Part shown: positions 11,103-19,893 of the stretch, in pieces
Layout of the letters: each line of letters opens with the position of its first letter
Position numbering within the stretch: position 1 is the stretch's first letter
Origin: GCA-2683825 sp965662355
Lineage (GTDB): Bacteria; Planctomycetota; UBA1135; GCA-002686595
Assembly (NCBI GenBank): GCA_965662355.1
Contig: CBFIHP010000004.1
Location: forward strand, 124,001 to 188,000
Direction: 5' to 3'
DNA length: 64,000 nt
Program-made: the position numbers and the translations under genes
The notes under the pieces: generated by a model
What the model was told of the DNA's origin: nothing
The model's database searches: none
What the model saw: only the letters and a program-made list of their open reading frames with translations

Positions 11103-11750
11103 TTATCGGGGACAGCAGAGATACCCGAGCATTTGCCGCTCGAGTTCGCGCGCGACTTCGGATTCGTCGACTCCCGTGGTCGCGGCGTGTGGAGCATCGT
11201 GGAACAGGAGCCATTCGCGGCAGAGAGATGCGGCCATGAAAATGGCCAGCTCGACCGCACGTTCGGGATCGGGGTGCTGGATCTCGTGCTTGCATTCGAG
11301 AAGTGCGACACGCAGGAATCGCATTTGATTCTCCCGCCGCGCCCGAGTTTCCGCGTCGATCTTCTCGGGCCGCAGGCGCGCGTGAAGTGTCATCGCTCGC
11401 AACAGATAACGACGCGTTCGAAAGAGCTCGACTAGCTCGCCGACCAACCAACGCACGGTGCCTTCGAGATTCCGCCCCTGCCAAGGCTGCTCGGATTCCA
11501 GCCCGAGTGCACGTTCGCGGATCCACTCGTCATAACGCGCATAGAGCGCAGGGAGCAATGCGTCTTTGTCACGAAAACGCGCGTAAAAGGCTCCGACCGA
11601 GGTGCCCGCCGCGCGCACGATCGCGCTCACGGAGATCTCCTCGAAGCGACGCTCTTCGAGCATTCGCTCGGTCACGTCGAGGATGCGGACCAGCGTCTTT
11701 CGAGCTCGCTCCTGACGAGGCTCGCGGACGGGGGGAGCAGGGGCGTACAT
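11103..11750 (-). CDS. TetR/AcrR-family transcriptional regulator
   Basis: The ATG at 11750 gives 215 residues. An in-frame ATG at 11780 would lie in the middle of a perfect palindrome and adds ten poorly conserved residues, so the inner start is preferred, although no good ribosome site is visible for either. The N-terminal helix-turn-helix runs from TLVRILDVTERMLEE through VSAIVRAAGTSVGAFYARF, the classic TetR pattern, followed by an all-helical ligand-binding part. The downstream neighbour is the S33 hydrolase. The 33-bp palindrome just upstream is the obvious candidate operator, which would make the gene autoregulated and its neighbour inducible. The ligand is unknown. Confidence 0.9.
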   Translation of the reverse strand: MYAPAPPVREPRQERARKTLVRILDVTERMLEERRFEEISVSAIVRAAGTSVGAFYARFRDKDALLPALYARYDEWIRERALGLESEQPWQGRNLEGTVRWLVGELVELFRTRRYLLRAMTLHARLRPEKIDAETRARRENQMRFLRVALLECKHEIQHPDPERAVELAIFMAASLCREWLLFHDAPHAATTGVDESEVARELERQMLGYLCCPR

Positions 11751-11762
11751 GGGGGGTATTAC

Positions 11763-11795
11763 GGCGCAAAACAGAATCATGTTCTGTTTTGCGCC
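11763..11795. promoter_or_regulatory. Perfect 14-bp inverted repeat, probable TetR operator
   Basis: Arms GGCGCAAAACAGAA and TTCTGTTTTGCGCC are exact inverted repeats separated by five bases. The element lies 12 bp upstream of the preferred TetR start and is not followed by a T-run on either strand. Its length, symmetry and position fit a dimeric TetR-family operator. Confidence 0.7.
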
Positions 11796-11925
11796 AAGAC
11801 CCCATCAAGATGCTACGAATAAAGCACTTATGTCGCCCACCAGGCTCTGCAACGCCTCCGGCAGGGAGGAACGGGGACCGCTGGCCCATCAGACCTCACC
11901 CCGGGATAGCGCTGGTCATGGAAAG

Positions 11926-11970
11926 AAAAAACCCCCCGCCAACCTAGGCCAACCCAAGGAGACGAGGGGT
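11926..11970 (-). terminator. Intrinsic terminator reading leftward
   Basis: On the minus strand, the arm ACCCCTCGTC (11961-11970) pairs with GGCGGGGGGT (11931-11940) over ten base pairs, two of them G-U. A 20-base loop separates the arms and a run of Ts (11926-11930) follows. It would end a transcript coming from the right and insulate the TetR promoter from it. Confidence 0.65.
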
Positions 11971-11975
11971 CGTGC

Positions 11976-12104
11976 TCAGTCGTCGTCCCTCAAGTTGCAG
12001 TAGAGAGGGGGAAACAACTGCGCCCATATGCCAGTGGCACATAAGCCAGCACCGATTGCGAGGCCGGTTGTCACCCGGAGCTCGACCTCGCGGATTGACG
12101 GCAC
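11976..12104 (-). CDS. Possible small membrane protein (about 42 aa)
   Basis: A minus-strand frame ends with TGA at 11978-11976, five bases before the left arm of a strong intrinsic terminator, which suggests that a real transcript ends here. From a GTG at 12104 it encodes 42 residues with one hydrophobic helix (VTTGLAIGAGLCATGIWAQL) and an acidic tail. The frame remains open upstream to about 12338, but that part has poor protein character. No convincing ribosome site is seen, so a non-coding RNA ending at the terminator is the alternative. The rest of the gap up to 12323 shows nothing else I recognise. Confidence 0.3.
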   Translation of the reverse strand: MPSIREVELRVTTGLAIGAGLCATGIWAQLFPPLYCNLRDDD

Positions 12105-12323
12105 GCGGAAAGGGCTAGAGGACCACCTCGCTAGGCCGCAGCGCCGCCAAGGCAAACCTATCCCATTCGCGAGCTCGGGGTCGGGCCCGTTCGTTTCGGG
12201 GTGGTTCTGCAAGACCCCTACGTATGTGTGTCCGCGCTCACATCCCCCCCTGGGGGGCCGTGGATCGAGCCCGGGAGAAGACTGGGGAAACAATCGGCAG
12301 CTAGATGCGTAGTCGCATGACGC

Positions 12324-13277
12324 ATGATCAAGACCCAATCACCCCCCGCTCTCTTGCTTCGCACACTTCTACTGCTACTGGGCTGCTCAACCCTCGGATG
12401 CACCTCCTTGGAGGACTACATCTACCCGGCGCCACACTTTGACACCGCTCCCCGGCGGATCGTCGTGCCTGAGACCGGTGTAACGCTCAGCTACGATCCG
12501 AAGTCCGGCACCCTGCCGATCGTCTTGGCGCATGCCGAGGATCGCCCCCTACGAGCACTCCTCTCCACGCGCCGCGCAAGGCACTCGATCGCTCCGTCCG
12601 CCCTGCCAAAGGGGTGCATGGTCGAAGGCGAACTGAGCCTTCCGGAGCGCAAGGCTGGCGAGGCCGGCGAGGCCAGCAAAATCGTCGCGGTCGTTCGCGA
12701 TGTCGTGCGGCTACCGCGGCTCAAGGTCGGTGAACTCGTAGTCGAAGGCCTGCCCATGGTGGTCGAGGAACTCCCGGAGGGCATCGACGTCGTCCTGACA
12801 CCGGACGCTTTCCCGAACACCATCGTCTCCCTTGACGGACCCCGACGCGAGCTGCGCATTCGACTCGGGCGCCTTCCTGATCTCCGTGAGAAAGGCTCCA
12901 AGAGCGAGCGCCTGGACCTGGAGATGTTCTGGGGACCGTCCGCGGTGACAGCCAGTCGTTTCCTGGCCAGCATCCAGGTCGTGGCCGCTTCGGCCCTGGA
13001 CGGCACGCTGATCGTCGGGCCTTCCCGCTCCACCGTCATTCAAACGCACAAGGGCCCCGAGCTGCTTCCCATCGGCCCCCGCGGTCTAGAGCCATTGCTC
13101 GAAGGCAGCCGCAAGGTACGCATGGACAACGTCTTCGGTAACGACTTCAAGCGCAGCGAGGCAACGATCGTCTCCGAACTCGGCTCCGGTTGGCTCGTCC
13201 TCGGTGCGGGGTTCTTGTCGAGGCATGTGCTGCACCTGGACCTCACGAACCGCCTCACCCGGCTCGACGTGGAGTAG
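12324..13277 (+). CDS. Lipoprotein with retropepsin-like fold, active site unclear
   Basis: The 317-residue protein has a lipoprotein signal (LLLLLGCSTLGC; either cysteine could be lipidated). Two similar halves follow. The first ends with VSLDGPRRELRIRLG and the second with LGAGFLSRHVLHLDLTNRLTRLD; both endings are typical of the last strands of retropepsin-like aspartyl protease domains. The usual DTGA/DSGA catalytic triplet is not evident. The nearest candidate is ALDGTLIVG in the second half, and the first half has nothing comparable. It could be an inactive, binding version of the fold. It stands alone on the plus strand before the cytochrome gene. Confidence 0.6.
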   Translation: MIKTQSPPALLLRTLLLLLGCSTLGCTSLEDYIYPAPHFDTAPRRIVVPETGVTLSYDPKSGTLPIVLAHAEDRPLRALLSTRRARHSIAPSALPKGCMVEGELSLPERKAGEAGEASKIVAVVRDVVRLPRLKVGELVVEGLPMVVEELPEGIDVVLTPDAFPNTIVSLDGPRRELRIRLGRLPDLREKGSKSERLDLEMFWGPSAVTASRFLASIQVVAASALDGTLIVGPSRSTVIQTHKGPELLPIGPRGLEPLLEGSRKVRMDNVFGNDFKRSEATIVSELGSGWLVLGAGFLSRHVLHLDLTNRLTRLDVE

Positions 13278-13457
13278 GCCACGGGCGCTCTTACGAGAAG
13301 CGGGCCGCCCGCGTGCAGAGACATGATCGCATGCTGATGATACGGCGCATGAGAGTCCTAAACTGCGCTTTCTCGGAGGACAGCTGTCACGCCACCTCTG
13401 AAGCCCCTGCAACAGAAACCTCCCGTGCCCGCGTGGGCATTTTGCTACGTTCCGCTC

Positions 13458-15776
13458 GTGTTTCGGCTGCCTTTGTTGACCCTGCTCTTCGCGACCCCGG
13501 TTTGGGGTGGCGTTCAGGAAAGCGCTGCGACCATCCCCGGGATACATGAACGGCATCCGCTGAACGGTAGGGCTTCCGTGGGCAGGCTCTTGATGGGCGA
13601 GCTGCGCTGCGCCGCTTGCCACGATGGAATCGGGCTCGACGGCCAGCGACCGTTGGGGCCGAATCTGGAGCATATCGGTTGGCGTGTTGCACCCGACTAC
13701 CTGAAGCGCTTCATCGCCGCACCGGCTCTGGCCCAGCATGGGACGAAGATGCCGAGCCTCTTGCATTCGCTGGACGCTAGCGAACGCGATGACATCGCGG
13801 AGGCCATCACGCACTTCCTCGTCGCAAGGTCGAGTCGCTCCTGGTCTCCGGGCGAACGGGTAGCGCCTGCGATCGATGCTGGAGAAGAGCTGTTCCACAC
13901 GATCGGATGTGTGGCCTGCCACGCTCCGCGCAGGCCCGCACGCCACTCCATGGAGACTCCGGCAGCTGGTCCGGGAGCCGTGAAACTCGGACACGTACCC
14001 GCCAAGTACAGCCTGGAGTCCCTGACGGAGTTTCTGTTTCAACCGCTCCTGGTTCGTCCATCGGGCCGCATGCCGGACATGGGGCTCGACCGAGCAGAGG
14101 CCCGGGCTTTGGCGAGCTACCTGATCGGCTCCAACCCGCCCGAAAAGCCTGCTCTGGCCGTGCAACCCATGCTCGTCGACCTCGGCAAGCAATACTTCGC
14201 AGATCTGAATTGCGTCGCCTGCCACCCGCTCGAGACACAAGGCGCGACGGCCCATGCGCGTTTGACGAAACCCATGGATCCAAACGCTGGCTGCCTGGGT
14301 GAACCCGCCTCGGGGGCCCCGCGTTTCCAGCTTGGATCGGAACAACGAGTGGCGATCGTGCAGGCGTTAACGGATACGGATTCTCAGCTCTCGGACGGCG
14401 ATCGGATCGGGATGACACTGACCGCCTTCAACTGTGTCGCCTGTCATGTCCGAGGCGACTACGGCGGAATACGCCCAGCGATCAACGCCTACTTCGAAAC
14501 AGATCAGCACGATCTCGGGGACGAAGCACGCATTCCTCCACAACTCACGCTAGCAGGTGCGAAACTGCAGCGTGATTGGATGCGCAAGGTGCTCTTCGAC
14601 CGCGCAAGTGTGCGCAAGTACATGCACACGCGCATGCCACGCTTCGGTGAAGCCAACCTGGCGCATTTGCCCGAGCTGTTCGAGCGCGAGGATGCGGAAC
14701 GGATCGAGCCCTTCGAGATGTCGGCACCTGAGGGCGAACAGGCCCGCATCGCACGGGATGCCGGTCGCGAACTGATGGGGGTTCGGGGCTTGTCGTGCGT
14801 GTCCTGCCACGACTTCAATCACAAACCCTCACTCCTCTATGGCGGAGTGGATCTGATCAACTCGCCGGAGCGCTTGCAACCAAGCTGGTTCGCGCGCTTC
14901 CTCATCGACCCGCAGGCCTACCGCCCCGGGATCGTCATGCCGGAATCCTGGTCCGGGGGTGTCGCTTCCCATACCGAGATCCTGGGCGGTGATACCGAGG
15001 CTCAAATTCAAGCGCTCTGGTACTTCCTGTCCCAGGGTCGTACCGCGCGGGATCCCGAAGGCATCCGGCCCATTGCTTCCAAGCTCGAGGTGACCGACAT
15101 GCCACGAACCTACCGTGGCAGAAGCCAGGTCGCAGGCTTCCGTGGGATCGCGGTGGGCTATCCGGGCGGCTTGAACTATGCCTTCAATGCGCAAACGGGC
15201 ACGCTGTCGGCGATATGGCAGGGAGAGTTCGTCTCCGTCCGTTGGGATGGGCAGGGCGCTGGGGGGTTCAACCCGTTGGGCAGGCCGATCAAGCTGGCCC
15301 AGGACGTCTCCTTCTGCAAACTTCTGGACAACGAAGCGGCGTGGCCCATGCGGCCGCGCATGGATGAAGAGAACCCGGTGAACCCCGACCCGCTCTATCC
15401 GCGCAACCATGGCTATCGGTTCCTGGGCTACGTTCTCGACCAGAACGCAACCCCGACGTTCCGCTATGCGAGTAACACGGTTTCCATCGAAGACTGCAGC
15501 GCGGCGATCATGGGCGGGGACCGACCGGTCCTGCGACGCACGTTGCGCTTTTCCGCGCCGAGGCGGGAGCAGCTCTTCTTTCGGGTTCTAACGGGCGATC
15601 TGGAAGTGCTCTCGGCGCGTGAGATGGCCACGCCCGGACTGCGCCTAACCCTACCCGACGTCCCCTATGTGCTGCGCACACCGGAGGGTGAAGATCTACC
15701 CTCCGAGCTGCTGCTCGAGCTCAACCTGCCCGCCGACGACTCGAGCTTCACCCTGCATTATGAGCTTCTTGACTAG
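13458..15776 (+). CDS. Five-haem secreted cytochrome c protein
   Basis: The GTG at 13458 gives a compact signal peptide (FRLPLLTLLFATPVWG); a GTG at 13425 is an alternative that adds 11 residues. From 13458 the product is 772 residues with five CxxCH motifs near residues 51 (CAACH), 151 (CVACH), 252 (CVACH), 326 (CVACH) and 447 (CVSCH). These form successive mono-haem cytochrome c modules. The last 220 residues carry no haem motif and form a beta-rich domain (YPGGLNYAFNAQTGTLSAIW) that accompanies such cytochromes in Planctomycetota and Verrucomicrobiota. It should be a periplasmic electron carrier or scaffold. Its last codons overlap the start of the propeller-ThuA gene by 17 bp, so the two products are made together and probably work together. 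Confidence 0.88.
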   Translation: MFRLPLLTLLFATPVWGGVQESAATIPGIHERHPLNGRASVGRLLMGELRCAACHDGIGLDGQRPLGPNLEHIGWRVAPDYLKRFIAAPALAQHGTKMPSLLHSLDASERDDIAEAITHFLVARSSRSWSPGERVAPAIDAGEELFHTIGCVACHAPRRPARHSMETPAAGPGAVKLGHVPAKYSLESLTEFLFQPLLVRPSGRMPDMGLDRAEARALASYLIGSNPPEKPALAVQPMLVDLGKQYFADLNCVACHPLETQGATAHARLTKPMDPNAGCLGEPASGAPRFQLGSEQRVAIVQALTDTDSQLSDGDRIGMTLTAFNCVACHVRGDYGGIRPAINAYFETDQHDLGDEARIPPQLTLAGAKLQRDWMRKVLFDRASVRKYMHTRMPRFGEANLAHLPELFEREDAERIEPFEMSAPEGEQARIARDAGRELMGVRGLSCVSCHDFNHKPSLLYGGVDLINSPERLQPSWFARFLIDPQAYRPGIVMPESWSGGVASHTEILGGDTEAQIQALWYFLSQGRTARDPEGIRPIASKLEVTDMPRTYRGRSQVAGFRGIAVGYPGGLNYAFNAQTGTLSAIWQGEFVSVRWDGQGAGGFNPLGRPIKLAQDVSFCKLLDNEAAWPMRPRMDEENPVNPDPLYPRNHGYRFLGYVLDQNATPTFRYASNTVSIEDCSAAIMGGDRPVLRRTLRFSAPRREQLFFRVLTGDLEVLSAREMATPGLRLTLPDVPYVLRTPEGEDLPSELLLELNLPADDSSFTLHYELLD

Positions 15777-18273
15777 GCCTTGCACGCAGGCCTTCGTTCT
15801 CGCGTGGATGGGTCTCACCGCGAACGTGGGCGCGCAGGAACTCGGCGCGCGTTGGGGCACGGCCGCACGCGAGCGTACCTTCTACCGCATTGTCGAACTG
15901 CCCACGCCAGCAGATGTGGTCATCGAGGCCGGCGCCTTTGCGGTCCTACCCGACGATCGGATTGCCATCGGAACACGACGGGGCGACATCTACCTCGTCA
16001 GCGACTTCGACGTCCAGAAACCCGAGCCAAACTACGAGCTCTTCGCCACGGGGCTCGACGAGATCTTCGGATTGGCCTACCGCGATGGCGCTCTTTACGT
16101 GACCCAGAGCTGCGAACTGACGCGGGTCAGCGACACGGACGGTGACGGGCGTGCGGATCGCTTCGACACTTTTTCCGATGCATGGGGTTACGAGAACTAT
16201 CACGAGTACGCTTTCGGCTCCAAGCACGACGCTGATGGCAACCTGTACGTGGCCCTGGGGCTCTCGCAGTCCTACAACTCCCGAGCCTTGTTTCGCGGTT
16301 GGGTACTGCAGGTCACGGCAGAGGGCGAAAGCATCCCGATCGCAAGTGGCCTGCGCAGCCCCGCCGGTATCGGGCCGAACGAACACGGCAGCCTGTTCTA
16401 TACCGAAAGCCAGGGCCCCTGGAATTCCTCCTGCAGCTTGAAAGCGGTGCGCACCGGAGGGTTCATGGGGCATCCGATCAGTTTCAATTGGTATGAGCAC
16501 GCCCCCAACATGGGCCCCCAGCCAGCGCAACCACAAAGCGGTTCGCGCGTACTTACTGAGGTCGCGCGTGTACCCGAGCTGGTGCCGTATGCGGTGATCT
16601 TTCCTTACATCCGCATGGGGCGTTCGATCTCGGGCTTCAGCCTGGATCGAACGGGCGGCAGCTTCGGGCCTTTCGAGAATCAGATCTTCGTCGGCGATTT
16701 CACGCTATCGCTAATCATGCGCGCGACCACGGAGCTCGTGAACGGGGTCTGGCAGGGGGCCTGCTATCCCTTCCGCGAGGGCCTGTCCACGGGCATCCTG
16801 GACGTACAGTTCACGCCCGGTGGTAGCTTGCTGTGCGGAGGCACCAATCGCGGATGGCCGGTGCGTGGCATCCAACCCTTCGCTCTGGAGCGCCTGGATT
16901 GGACGGGCGCACTCCCGTTCGAGGTCGAACGCGTCAGTATCACACCGACGGGCTTCAACGTCACGTTCACCAAACCTTGTAAGCGTAGCTTCGCCGAAGA
17001 CACGAGCTCCTATCGGATCGGGACGTTCACGCACATCTACCACGCGGGCTATGGCGGGCCGGAGGTCGACCGGACGAAGCCCAAGGTGCTCGCCGCGCAC
17101 GTTTCCGATGACGGCTTGAAGGTAAGCCTGGTTCTGGACGGCCTCGTTCGCGGACATGTTCACGAACTGAACTTCGAAGGACTTCGTGCGCGCGATGGTG
17201 AGCAGCTCCTGCATCAGGACGCCTACTACACGGTGAATGAAATTCCTGAGGCGAATGCAATCCCAGAGGCAGACATCGCCAAGCCTGCCACACGACCACG
17301 GAAGCGAGCTGCGCATCCGGTGCCCAAGAGCCCGCGGTGGTTGAGCTATGAAGGCGGTGAGGGGCCGGGTCAGGGCAAGCACATCGTCTTGATCGCCGCC
17401 GATCAGGAGTACCGCAGCGAGCAGTCGATGCCCATGCTGGCGAAGACGCTGTCGAAACACCACGGCTTCCACACGAGCGTGCTCTTCGCTCTGAACGAAG
17501 AACACCTGGTGGACCCCACGCAGAAGATCCGCTGGCAGGACGAGACGGTGATGCACGACATCCCCGGCCTGGAGCATCTCGAGAGCGCGAGCCTGGTCGT
17601 GTTCTTCAACCGGCTGATCACGCTGCCCGAAGAGCAGCTAGATCACATCTACAGGTATCTCGATTCGGGCAAGCCCATTATCGGGCTACGCACCGCCAAT
17701 CACGGCTTTCTCGGCTTCGAATACGAGAAAGACGGCCAGCGCGTGCGCTTTGGAGAGGATGTCCTGGGAGGCTCGTTTCGAAACCATCACGGCCGCTGGC
17801 ACCAGGACTCCACGCGCGGAATCCTCGTGGACGAAAACCGCGGGCACCCGATCTTGATCGGTGTGAACGACATCTGGGGCCCCTCCGACGTCTACCGGAC
17901 TTATGCAGAGGGGAGCGGTTTGCCGCAGGGCTGCCTGCCGTTGATCCTGGGACAGCCCTTGACCGGCCGCAATCCGCTGGACCCGCCCAACCCCGGGCTC
18001 GCTCCGCTGCCGGTGGCCTGGGTCAAGACCTGGACGGGAAACTCGGGCAAGACCGCCCGGGTCTTTCACTCGACCATGGGCAGCGCCCGCGACCTCGAGA
18101 GCGCCGATCTCAGGCGCTTGATCATCAATGCGGCGTACTGGTGTCTCGGTCTGGAAGAGCAAGTGTCCCCCACTTCGAGCGTCGATGTCGTCGGAACCTA
18201 CGACCCGCTTGCAAGCGGCTTCGACTATGGACGGCTCGGTGTCAAGCCGCGCCCCCCGAGCGACTTCGAGTAG
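15760..18273 (+). CDS. Secreted glucose/sorbosone-dehydrogenase-like propeller fused to a ThuA domain
   Basis: The start at ATG 15760 lies 17 bp inside the end of the cytochrome gene and gives a signal peptide ending near VGAQ. The first 520 or so residues form a propeller of the PQQ-sugar-dehydrogenase/PVC type (FAVLPDDRIAIGTRRGDIY, SDTDGDGRADRFDTF, YHEYAFGSKHDADGNLYVALG, SGLRSPAGIGPNEHG). From about residue 545 a ThuA domain begins (GKHIVLIAADQEYRSEQSMPM, then SLVVFFNRLITLPEEQLDHI and LGGSFRNHHGRWH). ThuA is a glutamine-amidotransferase-like fold linked to trehalose and other sugar use. The pairing with a five-haem cytochrome suggests sugar oxidation coupled to periplasmic electron transfer, but no PQQ ligand set can be confirmed by eye. 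Confidence 0.82.
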   Translation: MSFLTRPCTQAFVLAWMGLTANVGAQELGARWGTAARERTFYRIVELPTPADVVIEAGAFAVLPDDRIAIGTRRGDIYLVSDFDVQKPEPNYELFATGLDEIFGLAYRDGALYVTQSCELTRVSDTDGDGRADRFDTFSDAWGYENYHEYAFGSKHDADGNLYVALGLSQSYNSRALFRGWVLQVTAEGESIPIASGLRSPAGIGPNEHGSLFYTESQGPWNSSCSLKAVRTGGFMGHPISFNWYEHAPNMGPQPAQPQSGSRVLTEVARVPELVPYAVIFPYIRMGRSISGFSLDRTGGSFGPFENQIFVGDFTLSLIMRATTELVNGVWQGACYPFREGLSTGILDVQFTPGGSLLCGGTNRGWPVRGIQPFALERLDWTGALPFEVERVSITPTGFNVTFTKPCKRSFAEDTSSYRIGTFTHIYHAGYGGPEVDRTKPKVLAAHVSDDGLKVSLVLDGLVRGHVHELNFEGLRARDGEQLLHQDAYYTVNEIPEANAIPEADIAKPATRPRKRAAHPVPKSPRWLSYEGGEGPGQGKHIVLIAADQEYRSEQSMPMLAKTLSKHHGFHTSVLFALNEEHLVDPTQKIRWQDETVMHDIPGLEHLESASLVVFFNRLITLPEEQLDHIYRYLDSGKPIIGLRTANHGFLGFEYEKDGQRVRFGEDVLGGSFRNHHGRWHQDSTRGILVDENRGHPILIGVNDIWGPSDVYRTYAEGSGLPQGCLPLILGQPLTGRNPLDPPNPGLAPLPVAWVKTWTGNSGKTARVFHSTMGSARDLESADLRRLIINAAYWCLGLEEQVSPTSSVDVVGTYDPLASGFDYGRLGVKPRPPSDFE

Positions 18274-18454
18274 AGCTCGACGCCTCCACTTCAAGTCCCC
18301 TCGCCAGGAGCTCTGGCCATGGCCGGTTCCGTCATTTCGCTTTGGGTTTCGTACTGCGTTTCCAGCATCGTCTGTCCCCCGCTTTCGGGCGTTGCCGACG
18401 GAGCACCTGATAACGGCATTGCACGTTGGACAGCCTACCCCCCGCGCTCTCCTT

Positions 18455-19891
18455 CTAGGCGATCACTTCCGTTACCACGCGCGCGCCCTCGACGCCGGTC
18501 AGGCGCTGATCCAGACCTTGGTACGGGAAGGTGAAGTGCTCGTGGTCGATGCCGAGCTGGTTGAGGATGGTGGCGTTCAGGTCGTTGATGTGCACCGGGT
18601 CGCGGACGATGTTGTAGGCGAAATCGTCCGTCTCGCCGAACTCGAAGCCGCGCCGGATGCCGGCACCCGCCATCCACACCGAGAAGCAACGGCCGTGGTG
18701 GTCCCGACCGTGGTTGTCTTCGGTCAGCGTGCCTTGAGAATAGATCGTGCGTCCGAATTCCCCGCCCCAGATGACCAGCGTATCCTCCAGAAGGCCCCGG
18801 CGCTGGAGATCCCTCACGAGCGCAGCCGAGGCTTGATCCGTGTCCTTCGCCTGACCGCGAATTTCATTCGGCAGGTTGTTGTGGCCGTCCCAGCCGCGGT
18901 GGAAGAGCTGTACGAAGCGCACGTCCCGTTCCGCCATACGTCGGGCCAGGATGCAGTTCGCGGCGAAGGTCCCGGGTGTGCGGGAATCCTCGCCATACAG
19001 CTCGAAGGTCGATTCGGGTTCGTCCGAAAGGTCCATCAACCCCGGCACGGAGGTTTGCATGTTGTAGGCCATCTCGTATTGCGAGATGCGCGCGTGGATC
19101 TCTGCGTCCCCCGTTTCCTCGTACTTCGCCTGGTTGATGGCAGCGATGCCGTCGAGCATGCGCCGACGCGTCGCCTGATCCACGCCGGCGGGGTTCGAGA
19201 GGTAGAGCACCGGATCGCTTCCGCTACGGAACTTCACCCCTTGGTGCTGCGAAGGCAGGAAGCCGGAACCCCAGAGGCGTGAGTACAGCGCCTGCAGGTT
19301 GCCCTTGCCGCGTGAGATCATCACAACGTAGTCCGGCAGATCGCGGTTCAGCGATCCCAACCCGTAGCTGAGCCAGGAGCCCAGGCTGGGCTTCCCGGGT
19401 TGCTGGTTGCCCGTGTTGATATAGGTAATCGCCGGGTCGTGATTGATCGCCTCCGTATTCATCGACTTGATGATCGTGATGTCATCGACGATGCCGGCAA
19501 TGTTCGGGAGGAGTTCGCTGACCCATGTGCGCTGCTTCCCGTGGCGCTGGAAATCGAACATCGGTGCGACGCAGGGAAAGCTCGTCTGACCACTGGTCAT
19601 GGTCGTCAGGCGCTGTCCCTGGCGTATGGACTCGGGGAGCTCGATGCCGTGGATCTCGCGCATCGCCGGCTTGTAGTCGAACAGATCAATATGCGAGGGG
19701 CCCCCGGACATGAACAGATAGATCACGCGTTTCGCACGCGGCTTGAAATCGGGCAAGGAGCTCTGGCCGACATCCGCGAGGGTATCGGTCCGCAGCATGC
19801 TCGCGAGAGCCATGGCGCCCAGGCCGCGGCCCCCCTTGGTGAGCAGGGAGCGGCGTGTCATCAGGCGCTTCCGTTCCAGGAGAGGGTCCAT
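18455..19891 (-). CDS. DUF1501 protein with Tat signal
   Basis: The start ATG at 19891 lies two bases after the stop of the DUF1549/DUF1553 gene, giving 478 residues. The N-terminus carries a twin-arginine signal (MTRRSLLTKGGRGLGAMALAS), so the protein is exported folded. The DUF1501 core follows: AKRVIYLFMSGGPSHIDLFD, then the long alkaline-phosphatase-like body with WDGHNNLPNE, LVIWGGEFGRT and GRDHHGRCFSVWMAGAGI near the end. DUF1501 belongs to the alkaline phosphatase/sulfatase superfamily. It nearly always sits downstream of a DUF1549/DUF1553 cytochrome gene in Planctomycetota. The substrate is unknown, and degradation of sulfated or complex polysaccharide is often proposed. Confidence 0.93.
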   Translation of the reverse strand: MDPLLERKRLMTRRSLLTKGGRGLGAMALASMLRTDTLADVGQSSLPDFKPRAKRVIYLFMSGGPSHIDLFDYKPAMREIHGIELPESIRQGQRLTTMTSGQTSFPCVAPMFDFQRHGKQRTWVSELLPNIAGIVDDITIIKSMNTEAINHDPAITYINTGNQQPGKPSLGSWLSYGLGSLNRDLPDYVVMISRGKGNLQALYSRLWGSGFLPSQHQGVKFRSGSDPVLYLSNPAGVDQATRRRMLDGIAAINQAKYEETGDAEIHARISQYEMAYNMQTSVPGLMDLSDEPESTFELYGEDSRTPGTFAANCILARRMAERDVRFVQLFHRGWDGHNNLPNEIRGQAKDTDQASAALVRDLQRRGLLEDTLVIWGGEFGRTIYSQGTLTEDNHGRDHHGRCFSVWMAGAGIRRGFEFGETDDFAYNIVRDPVHINDLNATILNQLGIDHEHFTFPYQGLDQRLTGVEGARVVTEVIA

Positions 19892-19893
19892 GG

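Noticed and set aside
9599..11311. Longer start at 11311 for the S33 hydrolase
   Set aside because: The extra 84 codons overlap the TetR gene and have no protein character, while the ATG at 11059 gives a proper signal peptide.
12245..12262. C-run/G-run (CCCCCCCTGGGGGG) as a terminator
   Set aside because: The two arms leave a loop of at most two bases, too tight for a stable hairpin, and no T-run follows.
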